NCBI GenBank assembly: GCA_946807835.1 | Contig: OX327694.1 | Location: 9,126,001 to 9,190,000 of the forward strand | Length of the DNA: 64,000 nt | Reading direction: 5' to 3' | From: Ailanthus altissimus | Lineage: Eukaryota; Streptophyta; Magnoliopsida; Sapindales; Simaroubaceae | Shown: positions 20,693 to 32,781 of the stretch, piece by piece | How the letters are laid out: each line of letters starts with the position of its first letter | Numbering within the stretch: position 1 is the first letter of the stretch | Program-made: the position numbers and the translations under genes | The notes under the pieces: model-generated | Database searches by the model: none | What the model saw: the letters and a program-made list of their open reading frames with translations, nothing else | Told to the model about the DNA's origin: nothing

Positions 20693-22729
20693 CTAAAAAG
20701 TTAGAACCTTGTCTATAATGGGACAAAGACCTAAGAGTATACTTGTAATGACATAGTTGCAAAGAGTTGCAATAGGTGCTAAAAAATATCATTATGTAAG
20801 TATGTCTCAAACACAATGTTCCTAATCTATGATCACTAATGCGGGTCTATTGGTGAATTCACATTATATAGATTAGTGTATGTCTACATTTGACTGGTTC
20901 AGATGGTTGTTCTTAACTGACCATGAGCTTAGAGCTTGTATAGGCATGCGGGTATCCAGTCAGGACTGGATACTGAACAGACTCATGAGGACCCCAATAG
21001 ATATCCTATGAAGCCGTCAATTGAAGGTCTTCTCGAGTTGAGTAGTATTCATAGTCCTTTGACCTAAGCGCCACGATGGTCTTGTGAGTGATCCATCATG
21101 CTTTAGTTCTACATATGTCAGAGACCTTTCATAGTCTGACCGCTATGTGTCGCTGGATATGGTCCAATGCTCATGGAGTCCAATGTGCGTAGATACAGAA
21201 TTCGTCAGCTTACGTAGGTAAGTTGTATATTCGATGCTCCGAGATTATATTTCATGAAGCCTTGTGGCCACAAGCATAAACCCGAGAAAAGATTTTTCCA
21301 CAGGGTTAAACAATATAGCAAAAGTGTTTGCGTATATTGTTTATCGAGATACGAATCTGGAGATAAGTTTATGGATGAGCAAATGGAGATTTGATGGTGC
21401 TGATCTATATCCCCGCACATCCAGGGTATAAATGATGGAGGGATTATACGTATACGTTATGACCTCAACTTGTATGGTCTAACACGCTGATTTGTAATAT
21501 TCATAACGTGTGTGTGGGGCATCGATTACGGATTCATAGAATAGTTCCATTTGACCTAGAGAGTTCCAATATGAAATATACTATTTGAGAACTTGGGCAG
21601 CTTACCGTATTGAATGGTTCAATATAGTATAATTCAACAATTACAAAGATTAAGTTAACTAAAGTATATGGTTAAATGGTAGGACCCACTTTAGGTTAAC
21701 TTGTTAACCTAGTAAAGATATAAATATAATTTCACTTTATGATTATTTAATTGTTAAATAATTAAAATAAATATTTATTTATTTAATTGTTAAATAAATG
21801 ATTTAACTTAACTATGGTTAAAGATTAACCATATGGTTAAGTTAAGTTAACTTTACTTAATGGTTAAGTAAAGGTTAACCTAACCATGGTTAAGTTAGTT
21901 AACTATAGTTAAAATATTTAAATATTTATTTAACTTAAGGGTTAAGTTAAACTAACCTAACTAAGGTTAAATGTTAACTAAGGTTAGGTTAAGTTAAATT
22001 AAATGCAAATGAAATTCAAATTAGTTTAAAATTTATGCATTAGTATATAAAGGGAAATAAAATTCAAAATTCATAAGTTTTAAATTTTTAGATTTTGCAA
22101 TTTTGGTGGTCATTTCAATTTAAGAAATTAGAATTCTTTGTTTTGTGTTTTAAGTGTTAGAACAACAAAATAAATATATAAATAGTTTCTAAATGTAATA
22201 ACTAAAATAGGTTTGTTTTAATTGTTCAAGAGTTGAACAAAAGATAAAACAAATTAATTTAATTTGATTAAAACAAATGTTAATTATTTTTGGTTGGCTA
22301 GAAAACTAAGAGAAAAATGAAGAACGAAAATTAAAATGTTTCAAGAGTTGAAAACATTTTCTATTCATCATTTTCTCCAATTAATTCAGCCATTAAAATA
22401 TGAATTAAATTTGTTTTTATTCAAGAGTTAAATAAAATGAAAAATAAATTTAACTAAGTTAAAAAGTTTAACTTTGAATCAAGTTTAAGAGTTAAACTAA
22501 ATGCTGGATTAACATACTGCTATTTTAGAGAATCAAACCCACCCTTGTTGATTGCTAGGATTGATCAAAGCTTCATTTCATAGTGGACTTCAAGCAATTA
22601 ATCCAAAGGCTTCATGAGTTAAATTTCTCAATCTTATTTTTCATTTGATAAATATGTATTACATGTGTTCATTGTATTAATTTAATATTCCGTTGTGCAC
22701 ATATATATATATATATTTTGTATGATGAA
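20693..22729 (+). repeat. LTR-A copy 2, opposite orientation to copia-2
   Basis: Reverse complement of the copia-2 LTR in order: the AACCTTGTCTATAATGGGACA box, the CTCGAGTTGAGTAGTATTCAT box, the ATATCCCCGCACATCCAGGGT box near 21400, the CTCAACTTGTATGGT box, the TTATTTAATTGTTAAATAAT palindrome and a 3' part ending near ATTCCGTTGTGCACATATAT. The 5' end is truncated. It abuts the 3' end of the copia-2 RNase H, yet points the other way, so it cannot be that element's own unrearranged 3' LTR. Its middle (21640-22000) is made of repeated GTTAACTTAAGT-like words. Confidence 0.7.
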
Positions 22730-22739
22730 CAAATCCCAT

Positions 22740-24010
22740 ATGCAAGCACCATAGAATAATCAACACCCAACATCTCATACACATCGACTCCACGTGTTTC
22801 ATAAATACTTTTAGAGTCATGGCTTTAGAAAGTGGTTCTGTTAAATTATTTATGGAGCACTTCTACAAATAATCACATCTCCTTTAACCAAGATCCCTCT
22901 AGTCATACGAGACTCCTCTCAACACGATTAGAGTATTGGTGTCCTCTTGGAACCTCGGCTTGTAAAATGGCCTAATTTTGTCGCAAAACTATAGGATATG
23001 ATTTATTTGTCTTGGAACTCTTCCAAAGCTAGCGATAAACCTATGAATCCTCACTGCCGCTTCCACTGTGTACTTATAAATTAGTAGTGAATCCCAGTTT
23101 GGTGCAATTCCAACTCATTTAGTACTATTGAGAATGAGCACATTTCTAGATGTAGATTCTCTATCATCTAGGTCAAACTAGAAGTCTGACTCTTCTTTTC
23201 ACTTGTAAGTCACTTTCTCTATATCTAAAAAAATTATCCTTTATACCCTCAAGGTACTTTAGGATATGTTTTACTACCATCAAATGGTGGTCACCTAAAT
23301 CAGACTGAACTCAGCTCGTAACTTTTATAACCAAACTGATCTCAAGTCTCAAACACATCACAGCATACATCAAGCTCTGAAGAGATGATGTATCTGATGC
23401 GTCAGATACTTTAACTTTCTCATCTTTCATCTGAAGAGACACTTTCCTCGAAAGATGAACACCAGGTCCAAATGATACGTTAACTATCTCATAGTTAACA
23501 AACCGTACCCTTTTAGACACTATTGATGTGAAATAATTTGGGAGAGTCTTATCAACTTCATAGCTCTATCGTTATAAAGCTTTATACATAATATAAAGAA
23601 AGCCTTTCTTAAATCCTTTATAGAGAAATTCTTACGAGTCTCTTCTGACCTATTATAACATACTGTCATCATTCTCATAACTAGTATGTCATCAACAAAG
23701 AGCATAAAAAAAACTATCATGCTTCCACTGATCTTTCATGCGCACTAGATTAGAAGTTTGGCTGGGCGTAAAACCTTCATGCTGTTTCATGAATATCTCT
23801 TACTCGAGGAATTCATTCCAGAACACCTTTCTTACATCCATCTGCCAAACTTCAAAGTCATAATATGCTACAGAGCCAATAAAATACTAATCGACTTTAT
23901 CATCAATATTGGTTCAAAGGTTTCCTCTTAATTGATCCCAGATCATTGAAAATTACCTTTTTAGAACCAATATAGGGCCTGAAAGGTCTCTATCTTCCTT
24001 CTGGCTCATA
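22740..24010 (-). pseudogene. copia-2 RT and RNase H
   Basis: The reverse strand carries the RT catalytic block (FVDDILVMR near 23690), then NFSIKDLRKAFFILCIKLY, RLSQIIS, HLSRKVSLQMKDEK and SLMYAVMCLRLEIS (23330-23520). RNase H pieces follow down to 22750 (SLLIYKYTVEAAV, the degenerate LxRFIxxxGVVP region and a terminal HVESM-like block). Alignment to copia RT-RNase H is clear, but stops are dense. Confidence 0.75.
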
Positions 24011-24213
24011 CTACCTCTTTGTAAACCCTTTACAACCAATGAGAACAATTCCCACGGGTAGCTTAACCAAGTCTCGGACTTGATTCTGATGCATAGAGTC
24101 AATTATATTTACTTGGTTTCTTGCTGCTTCCCAAAATGATGTCTAACATCGACTGCCTGTAGGTCACGAATGATTTTCTTCTACCAAGAAAACTCCAAGT
24201 TCACCTTCAGGCA

Positions 24214-25781
24214 TCAACCATACCTAAAAGGTAACCTAGACATCCACTCCGACCCTTTGGGGTGTGCTAAAAGGTCACTGCTTAATTGAGCCTGAATTCT
24301 TATCCTTGATTCATTGATTTCTAGATTGACTTCACCGAGTTCAATCTTTCTATAATTTTCACGATTTATGAGAAACTCTTCCTCAAAGATAGTGGTATAC
24401 CAAGAAACGAACACACTTTGCTTCTCTGAATCATAGAACTAGTATCGTATAGTATTCACAGGATACACAATGAACCCGTTCCTCTACATCTTGGGTGTTG
24501 TTTATCCTGCTGCGTAACTCTTACAAAACAAGATACCCTGCTGCGTAACTCTTACGTAAGCAGGACAACCTTAAGTCCTAACATATTTAAGATACGACTT
24601 CCTTCTCTTTTTGTATCTCATATGGAATAGAAGGAACAGCTTCTGATGGAACTCTACTTAATATGCAATTGTCTTTGGAGCAGATACTCACAGATATAGA
24701 CCAGGAACACTCATTATCAATCGAACTATATCTCATAGAGTCCAATTCCTCATTTTCTAAATATCGTTATATTGAGGAATACCCGATGGAATATAGTGAG
24801 TGAGAATCTCATTCTCTTTTAAACAAATAGGAAATTTGTTGTTTATGTATTCACTTCCTCGATCTAATCAAAGGGATGTGATATACATTCTGGTATATAT
24901 TTTGCCATCTCCGTGAATACGTTATTCATAAACTAGTTAAGTCTTGTATGGTCAGATTAGGAATCCAACCATCCTTAACTAGACGGATAAGCGTCTCACG
25001 CATATATGACCAAAACTTATATACCACAGCTCCGTATCATTTAAAGATTCCGATCTACGGATATTTCTAATTATATATAATGTAAATTTATTAACTGACA
25101 TTCAGCTAATAAAATATTATACTTATTATGCAATGCAACTATTGTATTGCATACAATAAGTAAGTCAAGTTGCCCAACAACTTGGACCTACAAGAAATCA
25201 CCATTTCTTACTCTCAACTTTACTTCTACAAGCTGTTTTATTGAAGTCTCTCTCAATCCCTGTAACATATTGTAGATATGAGAGGGATGTGCGGTATCTC
25301 ATATTCAGCTTGAGCTGGCATCATATACCCTAGAAATGTCTATATGTGTCATACACAGACCTGTGGGAGTCTTCCTAACAATTATAAAGCTTCTAGGGTA
25401 AAGGGATTTCTAATACCTAACCTTACTGTAGTGGAAACATTTTCCATCTATCTGTTTTCTTGTTGATTTTTGGATAAATGTTGCCTCTGAGGATTGATGC
25501 TAGGTATCTGCCTCATCTTCTTCTCCTGACACATCTGGTCTCACCAGATATACTTGGAGTAAAAGGTGAAGCACCTTGAGCAAAAAGGGTCACACCCTCT
25601 CTATTCAATCTTGTAGAAAAGTGTTATCAGAATTACCTTACGACAAACTCTAATTAACAATAAATCCAATATTTTCTGAATCCAGAACACTTCTAAGATT
25701 CATTTACCAGTTAGAGTAATTCTTAACACTCTTGAATTAGACTACATCAACTATGCACACCAATTGGTTCGTAGTGGCCAT
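24214..25781 (-). pseudogene. copia-2 gag, protease and integrase
   Basis: ATG at 25781 begins MATTNQLVCIVDV, the gag start of this copia lineage; about 250 residues of gag core are missing. A zinc-knuckle remnant lies near 25430. The protease region near 25280 reads with HICNMLQGLRETSIKQ-like sequence. GAG-pre-integrase (YMRETLIRLVKDG) lies near 24990. The integrase C-terminus is in a clean 66-codon stretch (24214-24414: TIFEEEFLINRENYRKIEL). A 20-base block (CCCTGCTGCGTAACTCTTAC) is duplicated near 24500-24555. Confidence 0.75.
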
Positions 25782-26000
25782 TATTCTTGACAGGCCAAAA
25801 TCACGGGAGATGTTAGCGGAATGGTCATTAAATCACTAATGAAACGTTTTAAATCATGAGTATACTAATTATACATTTTTGATTTAAAATGCCCTCCCAC
25901 TGCTTTACATAATCCCAGTAATCTCTCAAACGAGAATACGATAATTTAAACTCTTTTATGCTATACAGCGGGAAGTAGATCTTATTGAAATTTACTCTGG

Positions 26001-26295
26001 CCTCACGCTGTAGCAATATTTGCCTTTGTAAACCCAACAAGTAGACAACACTTGTCAATTGCATCTTATGCAACTCTTACCACCTGATCCTAAATACACC
26101 TTATCCTCACACTGTAGCAATATTGGATAATTGTATTCCAGATTAACTTGTCAATGATCAAATATATGCTACCGCTACTGCCCTCACGCTGTAGTAATAT
26201 TGGGCAATACTTTCTCATATATTTACCTCATCTCATGTCTAATCGGTATAGTCCAAGCCCAACAGACCAAGTCATTTACACTGTAGCAATATTGG
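26001..26295 (-). repeat. Four-copy leader motif, copia-2
   Basis: The element-sense motif CCAATATTGCTACAGTGTG starts near 26021, 26126, 26203 and 26295, with spacings of about 77-104 bases and unrelated sequence between. The same four-copy arrangement occurs in the copia-3 leader. It is not coding and not a simple tandem repeat. Confidence 0.8.
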
Positions 26296-26518
26296 AAAAA
26301 GGCCGACATGACTCGCCTAACACCGTATTGATAAGACGGATCAAAATAAAATATTATCTTATAATGTAATATTTTTCAATCTGATTAACAGAGATTTTTG
26401 TATCTAGGTCTTCATTCTCATTGGAAGGGTGATTCTCAATTAATTAATTTTTCTATGCAAGCACAACTGACCCCCACCAGTAGGGCTCCCATTATGGTTA
26501 CTAGCACAGAAAAATTAA

Positions 26519-26620
26519 TTTTGGTTTATAATGCAGACTGATAACTCTTTATCACTGCATCTCATAAACCTCGATTTATAATGTAAACTGATAACTTTTA
26601 TCACTACATCTCATAAATTT
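26519..26620 (-). repeat. Two tandem 50-bp hairpins in copia-2 leader
   Basis: Two units with period 50 (26525, 26575). Each is palindromic: GTTTATAATGCAGACTGATAA, a short CTTT loop, then TATCACTGCATCTCATAAAC-like sequence. The arms pair over about 17 of 20 bases. Copia-3 has four such units. Confidence 0.8.
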
Positions 26621-26730
26621 ACACATACAAAATTAATTTTGAAATACTATTCAAAACAATGTTTGAAAAAACTGTAGCTATGAGCAGTAAAAATTTTACT
26701 GTTAATGTGCTACTGTTTAAGTGAATAGTA

Positions 26731-26806
26731 TACCGCTGTGACGCCATATCTCTTCATTGCAGCGCTGGGAGGTCAAACCCTCAACGCTGCAGCACCCAAT
26801 GCTTCC
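26731..26806. repeat. GC-rich palindromic motifs in copia-2 leader
   Basis: CCGCTGTGACGCC, ATTGCAGCGCTGG and AACGCTGCAGCACCC stand out from AT-rich surroundings. They share the AGCGCTGCAGCGCT-like core found in several other elements of the window. Confidence 0.65.
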
Positions 26807-26900
26807 CCTTTAGCATACCCATTTCAACACTTAAAACGTGCCATTTACATTGGGTCTTTTGCATCCATTCACTCAAATTGTACCCAAATATGCCCTAAAT

Positions 26901-26913
26901 GGCTCTGATATCA
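26901..26913 (-). other. copia-2 primer-binding site
   Basis: Reverse strand TGATATCAGAGCC, one mismatch from the initiator tRNA-Met complement, two bases from the LTR end at 26916. It fixes element polarity. Confidence 0.85.
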
Positions 26914-26936
26914 CTTGTAGACACCGAATCTAAGAC

Positions 26937-27344
26937 ACGTGGGGTGTATGCATGTACTATTGTTCTATTGCCTAAATACGTATCATATACGAATTTAAAT
27001 ATGACGGAAGCGTATAAAGCATGTAATAAACACAATAAATAAATATATTAATCACATTAATATATTACAAGGCTTGAGAACTCACTTCAACGTGGGTATA
27101 TACATGTACTATTGTATAAAGTATGTAATAAATACAATAAATAAATATATAAATCACATTAATATATTAAAAGGCTTGAGAACTCACTTCAACGTGGGTG
27201 TATACATGTACTATTATGTCTATTGCCTAAATACGTATCATATATGAATTTAAATCCGATGGAAGCGTGTAAAGCATGCAATAAACACAATAAATAAATA
27301 TATTAATCATATTAATATATTAAAAGGCTTGAGAACTCACCTAA
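26937..27344. repeat. Tandem triplication of LTR end
   Basis: ACGTGGGGTGTATGCATG-like starts at 26937, 27090 and 27192, with a terminal ACGTGT at 27345. This gives units of 153, 102 and 153 bases; the middle unit lacks about 50 bases. Confidence 0.85.
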
Positions 27345-27721
27345 ACGTGTAACGTTATAAACGTATTTTTTTCAAAGTCTACATGGAGACCAACTCGCAG
27401 ATAGTTCTAGTCACCAACACGGTGGGTTTGGTAAGCTAGAACAGCAGCCTTATACGCAGCACTGGGTTTAACTCTTAAATCCCAAAATGGCCGGTGTGTG
27501 TTTACATCATTTTCTCCAAAAAGATAAGAAATAGAGAATTTGAAACAATTCACCATTGCTTCAAATGAAAGTATAGAGAAAAATGAAACAATTTTAATTT
27601 TCCCTTTTCCTTTTTTTTTTTCTTTCTTCTTCTCTCAATTTTCTTCTTCTTCTTTTCTCCTCTCCATTTCTTTCATTTGCTTCTCACGAGCACATACTTG
27701 CAAATTGTTTTCTCATATCTC

Positions 27722-27930
27722 TCTCTCTCTTTATATATATATATAATAAAATAATAAAATAATATTAATAAAATAATAATATAATAATACTAATGGGTGC
27801 CAACTATATGGCACCTAAAATATAATATTATTATAATTATAATAATAATATCTTATAATAAAATATAATATAATATAATAATATAACATAAAAAAATATT
27901 ATATAATATAATAAGAGAGATATTTTGATT
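27722..27930. repeat. AT-rich simple sequence in LTR-A
   Basis: CT-run, (TA)n and TAATAATA-type tracts. Equivalent tracts lie at 42400-42540 and 60300-60425 in the other LTR-A copies. Confidence 0.85.
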
Positions 27931-29350
27931 ATTTAACAATTAAATAATCAAAGTGTGATATAACTATTTTGCTCCTCATGAATAGTTACCAAGTCTACCC
28001 CTAGTGGGTCCCACCAAACCCACACTTGAGTAAACTCAACCGAGGGTCCACAATGCACCACGTGTCATTATACAATTAGTAAATAATAATTATTGACTAA
28101 TTATTGTATTTAACACTTAAACATAGATACACACGCATTCCTGTGGTATTGTTGAATATTGCTAGATTAAACATTTTAATCCGGCACGCTGCCCCAGTGC
28201 ACAACGAGTACACTGCATATTGCGGGACTCCCTAGGTCCTACGCCCGATTCTTCAAATGGAACTATTACATGAGTCCGTGAGCAATGCCTCACTCACACG
28301 TCATAGTTATACAAATCAGCGCGTTGAACCATGTATGTTGAGGTTACAATGTATACGTATAATCCTTCTGTTATGATATCCTAGATGTGCGGGGATATAG
28401 ATTATCACCGTCAAATCCCCTATTGCTCATCCATGCTTTATCTCCAAACTTGTATCTCACAGAACAATATGTGTAAACTCTTTTGCCATATTGTTCCACC
28501 CTGGCGAAACTCTTTCCCGAGATGATTGCTTGTGGCCACAAGACTTTCTAAGATACAATCTCGAAGCATCTGAATATCTAACTCCTTATGAGAGCTGACA
28601 AATCCCATATATGTACACACCAGACTCTATAAGCATCAAACCGTACCCAGCGACACCCAGCGGTCACACCATGAAAGGTTTGTGGCATGCGTGGAACCAA
28701 AGTATGGTAGATCACTTACAAGCCCACCGTGGCACTCAGGTCAAAGGACCACGTATACTACTCAACTCGAGAGGACCCTCTGTTGACGGCTTATATAGGA
28801 TGTCTATCGAAGACCCTTGTGAGTCTATCACATATCCAGTCCTAACTGGATATCCATATGACAATATGAGCTCCAAGCTCATAGTCGACTAAGAACGACT
28901 ATCTATACCCTATAGGTACATAAAGGTATCCACCGACAAACTCGCATCGACAGAAATAAATCAGGGACAATTATTTAAAAACATACTTGCGTAACTGGCA
29001 TTTCCTGACACCCGATTGCAACTCTTGCAACTATGTAGTTACTGGTATATTCTTAGGTCTATGTCCCATTACAGACAAGGCTCTAACTCTTGGATCTACT
29101 GAGTATTATAACTAGCTAACACTTAACTGTGCTAACATTTAGCATTTATATCTCTTAGCGTGGCTAACTGTAAGCCCTTATCTAAACTCCTTGAGATCTG
29201 ATCTGAACTCCTTCAGATCTACAATATCTGTAACGTTACATTACATAATACCATATAAATTGGTATTAGTGATTTAATGGGAATGTACACTTGTATAAAT
29301 ACACAAGTATATGTACATTCAGGGATTGCATGTAAGCACCGACCCTAACA

Positions 29351-30744
29351 AAGTCTATAAGGTTTAAAGCTAGGCTAGTAGCATAAGGTTTTACTTAGCG
29401 TGAGGGGATAGACTTTCATGAGATATTCTCACCAGTTGTCAAGCACACATCTATTAGGATTTTGTTAGCTATGTGTACAAACCTTGCCTTACATCTAAAG
29501 TAAATGGATATAAAAATCTTTTCTATACAGAGAGACAGAGGAGAAAATATACATGTCATAGCCACAAGGATTTGTAAAACTTGACATAGAGAAGCGTGTT
29601 TGCTTATTGAAGAAATCATTATATGAGTTGAAGTAATCTCCTAGGCATTGGTATAGCAGATTTGATGATTTCATGATGATTTTTGGGTTCAATAGAAGTA
29701 AGTATGACAGTTGTGTGTACATTAAGAGCCTAAGTAGTGAGATGAGTATGTATTTTCTTTTGTATGTGGATGATATGCTAATTGCAAGTAGAGATATGAA
29801 AAAATTCAGAAATTGAAGAAGCAGTTGAGTGGTGAGTATAAGATGAAGGATTTAGAAGCAGTAAATAGAATTTTATGTATGGATATTGTGAGAGAAAAAA
29901 AGAGATGTTATCTTCTTGTCATTGTAGAGGTATATAGTCAAAACACTTGAGAAGTTCGATAAGTTTAATGCAAATGCTATCTCCACTCCTCTGGCCATGC
30001 ATTTCAAACTTTCAACATCACAGCCACCAAATTTCAAAGAGGATAAACTGTAAATGAATAAAGTACCATATGCTAGTGTTGTTGGGAGCATCATGTATCC
30101 AATGGTTTGCACTAGACCAAAAATAGTACAAGCGGTGAGTGTTGAGAGTAGATACATAGCAAATTTGTGTAAAAATCAATGGCTTATAGTCAAATGGATT
30201 TTGAGATATCTCAAAGGAACGTCAGATCATAGTTTGTTGTATAAAAGAGCAGAAAATTAAGGTGAAATCATAAAAGAATATGTATTCAGATTATGCAGGT
30301 GATCTCGACAAGAAAAGGTCTTTGATTGGGTATGTATTCACGATGTTTGGGTGTAGTATGTGCTATAGGTCAATTTTACAGCACATAATAGTATTATCAA
30401 CCACGGAGGTAGAGTATATAGTTGTAGGTGAAGTTATTAAAGAGGCCTTGTGTTTAAAAGGTATATACACATAGATATTGGCTATTAAAGATGTCAACAC
30501 TGGTGTATATTATGATAGTCAAACTACCATACACCTAAGCAAGCATTAAGTGTTTCATAAGAGGTCAAAACACATTGATGTGAGGCTCTATTTTATTAGA
30601 GAGATTGTTCAAAGTAGGGAGATTAGTCTAACGAAGATTGCGTCATCTAAAAACTCCACTAGCATGTTGACTAAGTCACTGCCCATGGTTAAGTTCGTCT
30701 TATGGAAGGACTTAACTAGAGTCACTACTATATAAGGGTGACGG
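29351..30744 (+). pseudogene. copia-1 RT and RNase H (resumed)
   Basis: Begins RFKARLVA, then GIDFHEIFSPVVKHTSIRILLA, YELK, DSCVYIKSL, the catalytic block LLYVDDMLIASRD (29750-29790), STPLAMHFKLS, PYASVVGSIMYPMVCTRP (30060-30120) and the connection LRYLKGTSDHSLLYK. RNase H pieces follow to KHIDVRLYFIREIVQS and SMLTKSLPMVKF. About ten stops. The segment follows directly on the copia-2 LTR and completes the copia-1 that was broken at 16439. Confidence 0.85.
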
Positions 30745-31334
30745 TGTTATAGAGATGAACGATCTTGGAAGCTTCGCGAATGATTTTAAATCAATGAGAG
30801 GATTTGTGAGAACTTGAAATAATAGCCTAGGCCTCAGTACTGCGGCTCTCAGTGTAAAGCACCGCAGCACTCGAAACAGAGGCTAGATCATCATAGCGCC
30901 CCTCTACAAGTCTAGACGCCATGGCGCTGAAGCCCGATAGTGCATGCTACAGCGCCCAAAGTTCAATATCGTGGTGTCAAGCGCAACTAATGACCCCTAA
31001 GTTCTCCTAAGTTGTCAAAGTCACACCTATCTTGTTCCTACTTAGATTAGGGTTTACCTAGGACATCTATAGCCTATATAAAGGCTTTATTTTAGCTTGA
31101 GAATACATCACAACATAATCATGCACAAGAGAGAAACCTTAGATTAACATTAGAGAGAGAAGTTCTTTGTAAGCTTGTGACTTTTATAAAAGGCATACTT
31201 TGTGAGTGCTTTTGTGATTCAATAATAAGAAGAGATATCGTGATCTACTGTAGACGTAGGCAAGTTACTGAACCATGTAAATTGTTTGTGTGCTTTCTTC
31301 TATTAAACTCTTATTGCTTTCAATTGTTTACTGC
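30745..31334 (+). repeat. copia-1 3' LTR, first part
   Basis: Starts TGTTATAGAG after a purine-rich AAGGGTGACGG. It contains a cluster of GC-rich palindromic motifs (30835-30975), TATATAAAGG near 31076 and the segments shared with the 5' LTR. Interrupted at 31335 by a solo LTR; the last 37-42 bases follow at 32740-32781. Confidence 0.85.
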
Positions 31335-32739
31335 TGATGAACACTTGAAATTACACATTTAATAAGGTTTTACATCATTTTTTTTGTATTACTAGTGACT
31401 TTCACCCCTATAACTTAATTATGTTTACATTCTTTTACCTAATTAGCTTTTAACTATTTTACAGTAGGTTCGGTAAAATGGCATAACTTTCTACCTAAAA
31501 CTTAAATTTGAGTGATTCTTAATCCTATAAAGATCTGAGTCAATGGGTTAACATATTTTATTTTACAAAGTATTTGAAATTTGAGCGTTTAGAGGGTAAA
31601 ATGGCCTAGAATAGAACTATTCTACAGTACATTCCCAATCCGAACAGTAAATAACTATAGAAGTACGTATCAAATATATATGAGACACTCAAATTGGAAA
31701 CATAAGAGACTTATCTACAACTCTGATTTTTTGAGTGACAGCTAATTTGGACCACATTAATTATAAATTAGATAATCAAATGGGTGCATTAATGATAATC
31801 AATGCAAATTAGTTGCCACCCTTTTTGACTTTTATCCTTCAAGTGGTTTCCTCTTCATTTGTCCATGTTCTTTTATAAATAGGTGACTTATTTATGCCCA
31901 AAGCATGTAATTAGAGAGTTAGATTTTAATTCAAAACACTTGTCCTTTGTATTATCTCTTTGTAGTATTATTTCTATTGTTTACTATTCTAAAATCATGT
32001 TATCTCTTCTTCCATCTCCTTTTTTTTTCTTTAGTTTTATTATGTCCAAGTAATTTTCTTTTTGTTAAGGTGAAATAGTGAAACTCTTGGTAAGGTAATA
32101 AGATATACTTAACTCTTATTCATGAATTTAATGTTTCATTGTTAAGTTATGTAAATTTATATATGATGTATTTATTTTGTTTGTAACATTAATACCCTTT
32201 CTTGTAAATTGGTGTATCTTGATTTATTATAGACAATTTTTATAGTTGGCATAATAAATTCTTGAAACTATTTACAAGATTTGGCGTAGATACCCTTTCT
32301 TGTAAAGTGAGAATCTTGATTTATTGTAAACAAATATAAAGATTAACATAATAAATACTTGGACTCATTTACAAGATTTAGTGTATAATAATTGAAAGAA
32401 ATAAATACTAATTAATATATATATGGTGATAAACTTTAATTGTTATATCTTCAGATTGGAACCTTCTTTGTGTGAGGATTCCAATTAAATTATAAAAAGA
32501 GTTGAATATATTCATATTTCATATACCAAGAGTGGATCCCCCTAACCTTACCTTTTATTTTAATTGATTAATTGAATTATTATTTGCAAACATCTTATAC
32601 TGCTTTAATTGCCTTTAAAGTATTTATAATTTGAAATTTTAATTTCACTTCCCTGTGGATCGACTCCGTTCTCACCAGGTTATTTATTACTTCGACAATC
32701 CTGCACTTAAAAATAAACTCATATATTCTGGACGTATCA
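31335..32739 (+). repeat. Solo Ty3/gypsy LTR inside copia-1 3' LTR
   Basis: Starts TGATGAACAC and ends ACGTATCA, 1405 bases. Flanks are ACTGC (31330-31334) and GCTGC (32740-32744); the copia-1 5' LTR shows the intact site as GCTGC, so the left copy has mutated once. TTATAAATAGG near 31875 is a TATA box. The end CCCTGTGGATCGACTCC then GACAATCCTGCACTT is diagnostic of Athila-like LTRs. Related to the start of gypsy-2. Confidence 0.9.
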
Positions 32740-32781
32740 GCTGCATCATTATACTTGTGTAAACCATTTTCGCCTCACAAC
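32740..32781 (+). repeat. copia-1 3' LTR, last part
   Basis: GCTGCATCATTATACTTGTG to CACAACA matches the end of the 5' LTR (14700-14738). Confidence 0.85.

Larger units (their letters stand above)
22735..29350 (-). mobile_element. copia-2, reverse-strand Ty1/copia element with structured leader
   Basis: Reverse strand: 5' LTR (29350-26916), primer site (26913-26901), a leader of about 1.1 kb with three repeat systems, gag (ATG 25781), protease, integrase and RT-RNase H ending near 22740 with a degenerate polypurine tract (GCATATGGGA). All coding parts have stops and shifts. A same-orientation 3' LTR is absent. It interrupts copia-1, which resumes at 29351. Same family as copia-3 (38816-43946). 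Confidence 0.8.
26916..29350 (-). repeat. copia-2 5' LTR (LTR-A copy 3, 2435 bp)
   Basis: Starts TGTAGACACC and ends ACCCTAACA, with TG/CA termini and an adjacent primer site. It is longer than copies 4 and 5 (about 2.1 kb), mainly because its primer-site end is triplicated (26937-27344). An AT microsatellite-like stretch (27730-27930) lies at the same LTR position as in copies 4 and 5. Frames in it, such as 28611-28892, are chance. Confidence 0.85.
14293..32781 (+). mobile_element. copia-1, a Ty1/copia element split by nested insertions
   Basis: Forward-strand copia: 5' LTR (14293-14738), primer site, gag to integrase (14786-16439), then about 12.9 kb of foreign retroelements, then RT-RNase H (29351-30744) and a 3' LTR (30745-31334 plus 32740-32781) that itself holds a solo LTR. 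The two LTRs align over about 450 bases. The integrase C-terminus is missing at the interruption, so DNA was lost there. It sits inside gypsy-1, whose RNase H resumes at 32782. Confidence 0.85.

Noticed and set aside
28611..28892. 93-codon forward frame
   Set aside because: Lies within the copia-2 LTR; the same region in other LTR-A copies is closed by stops.
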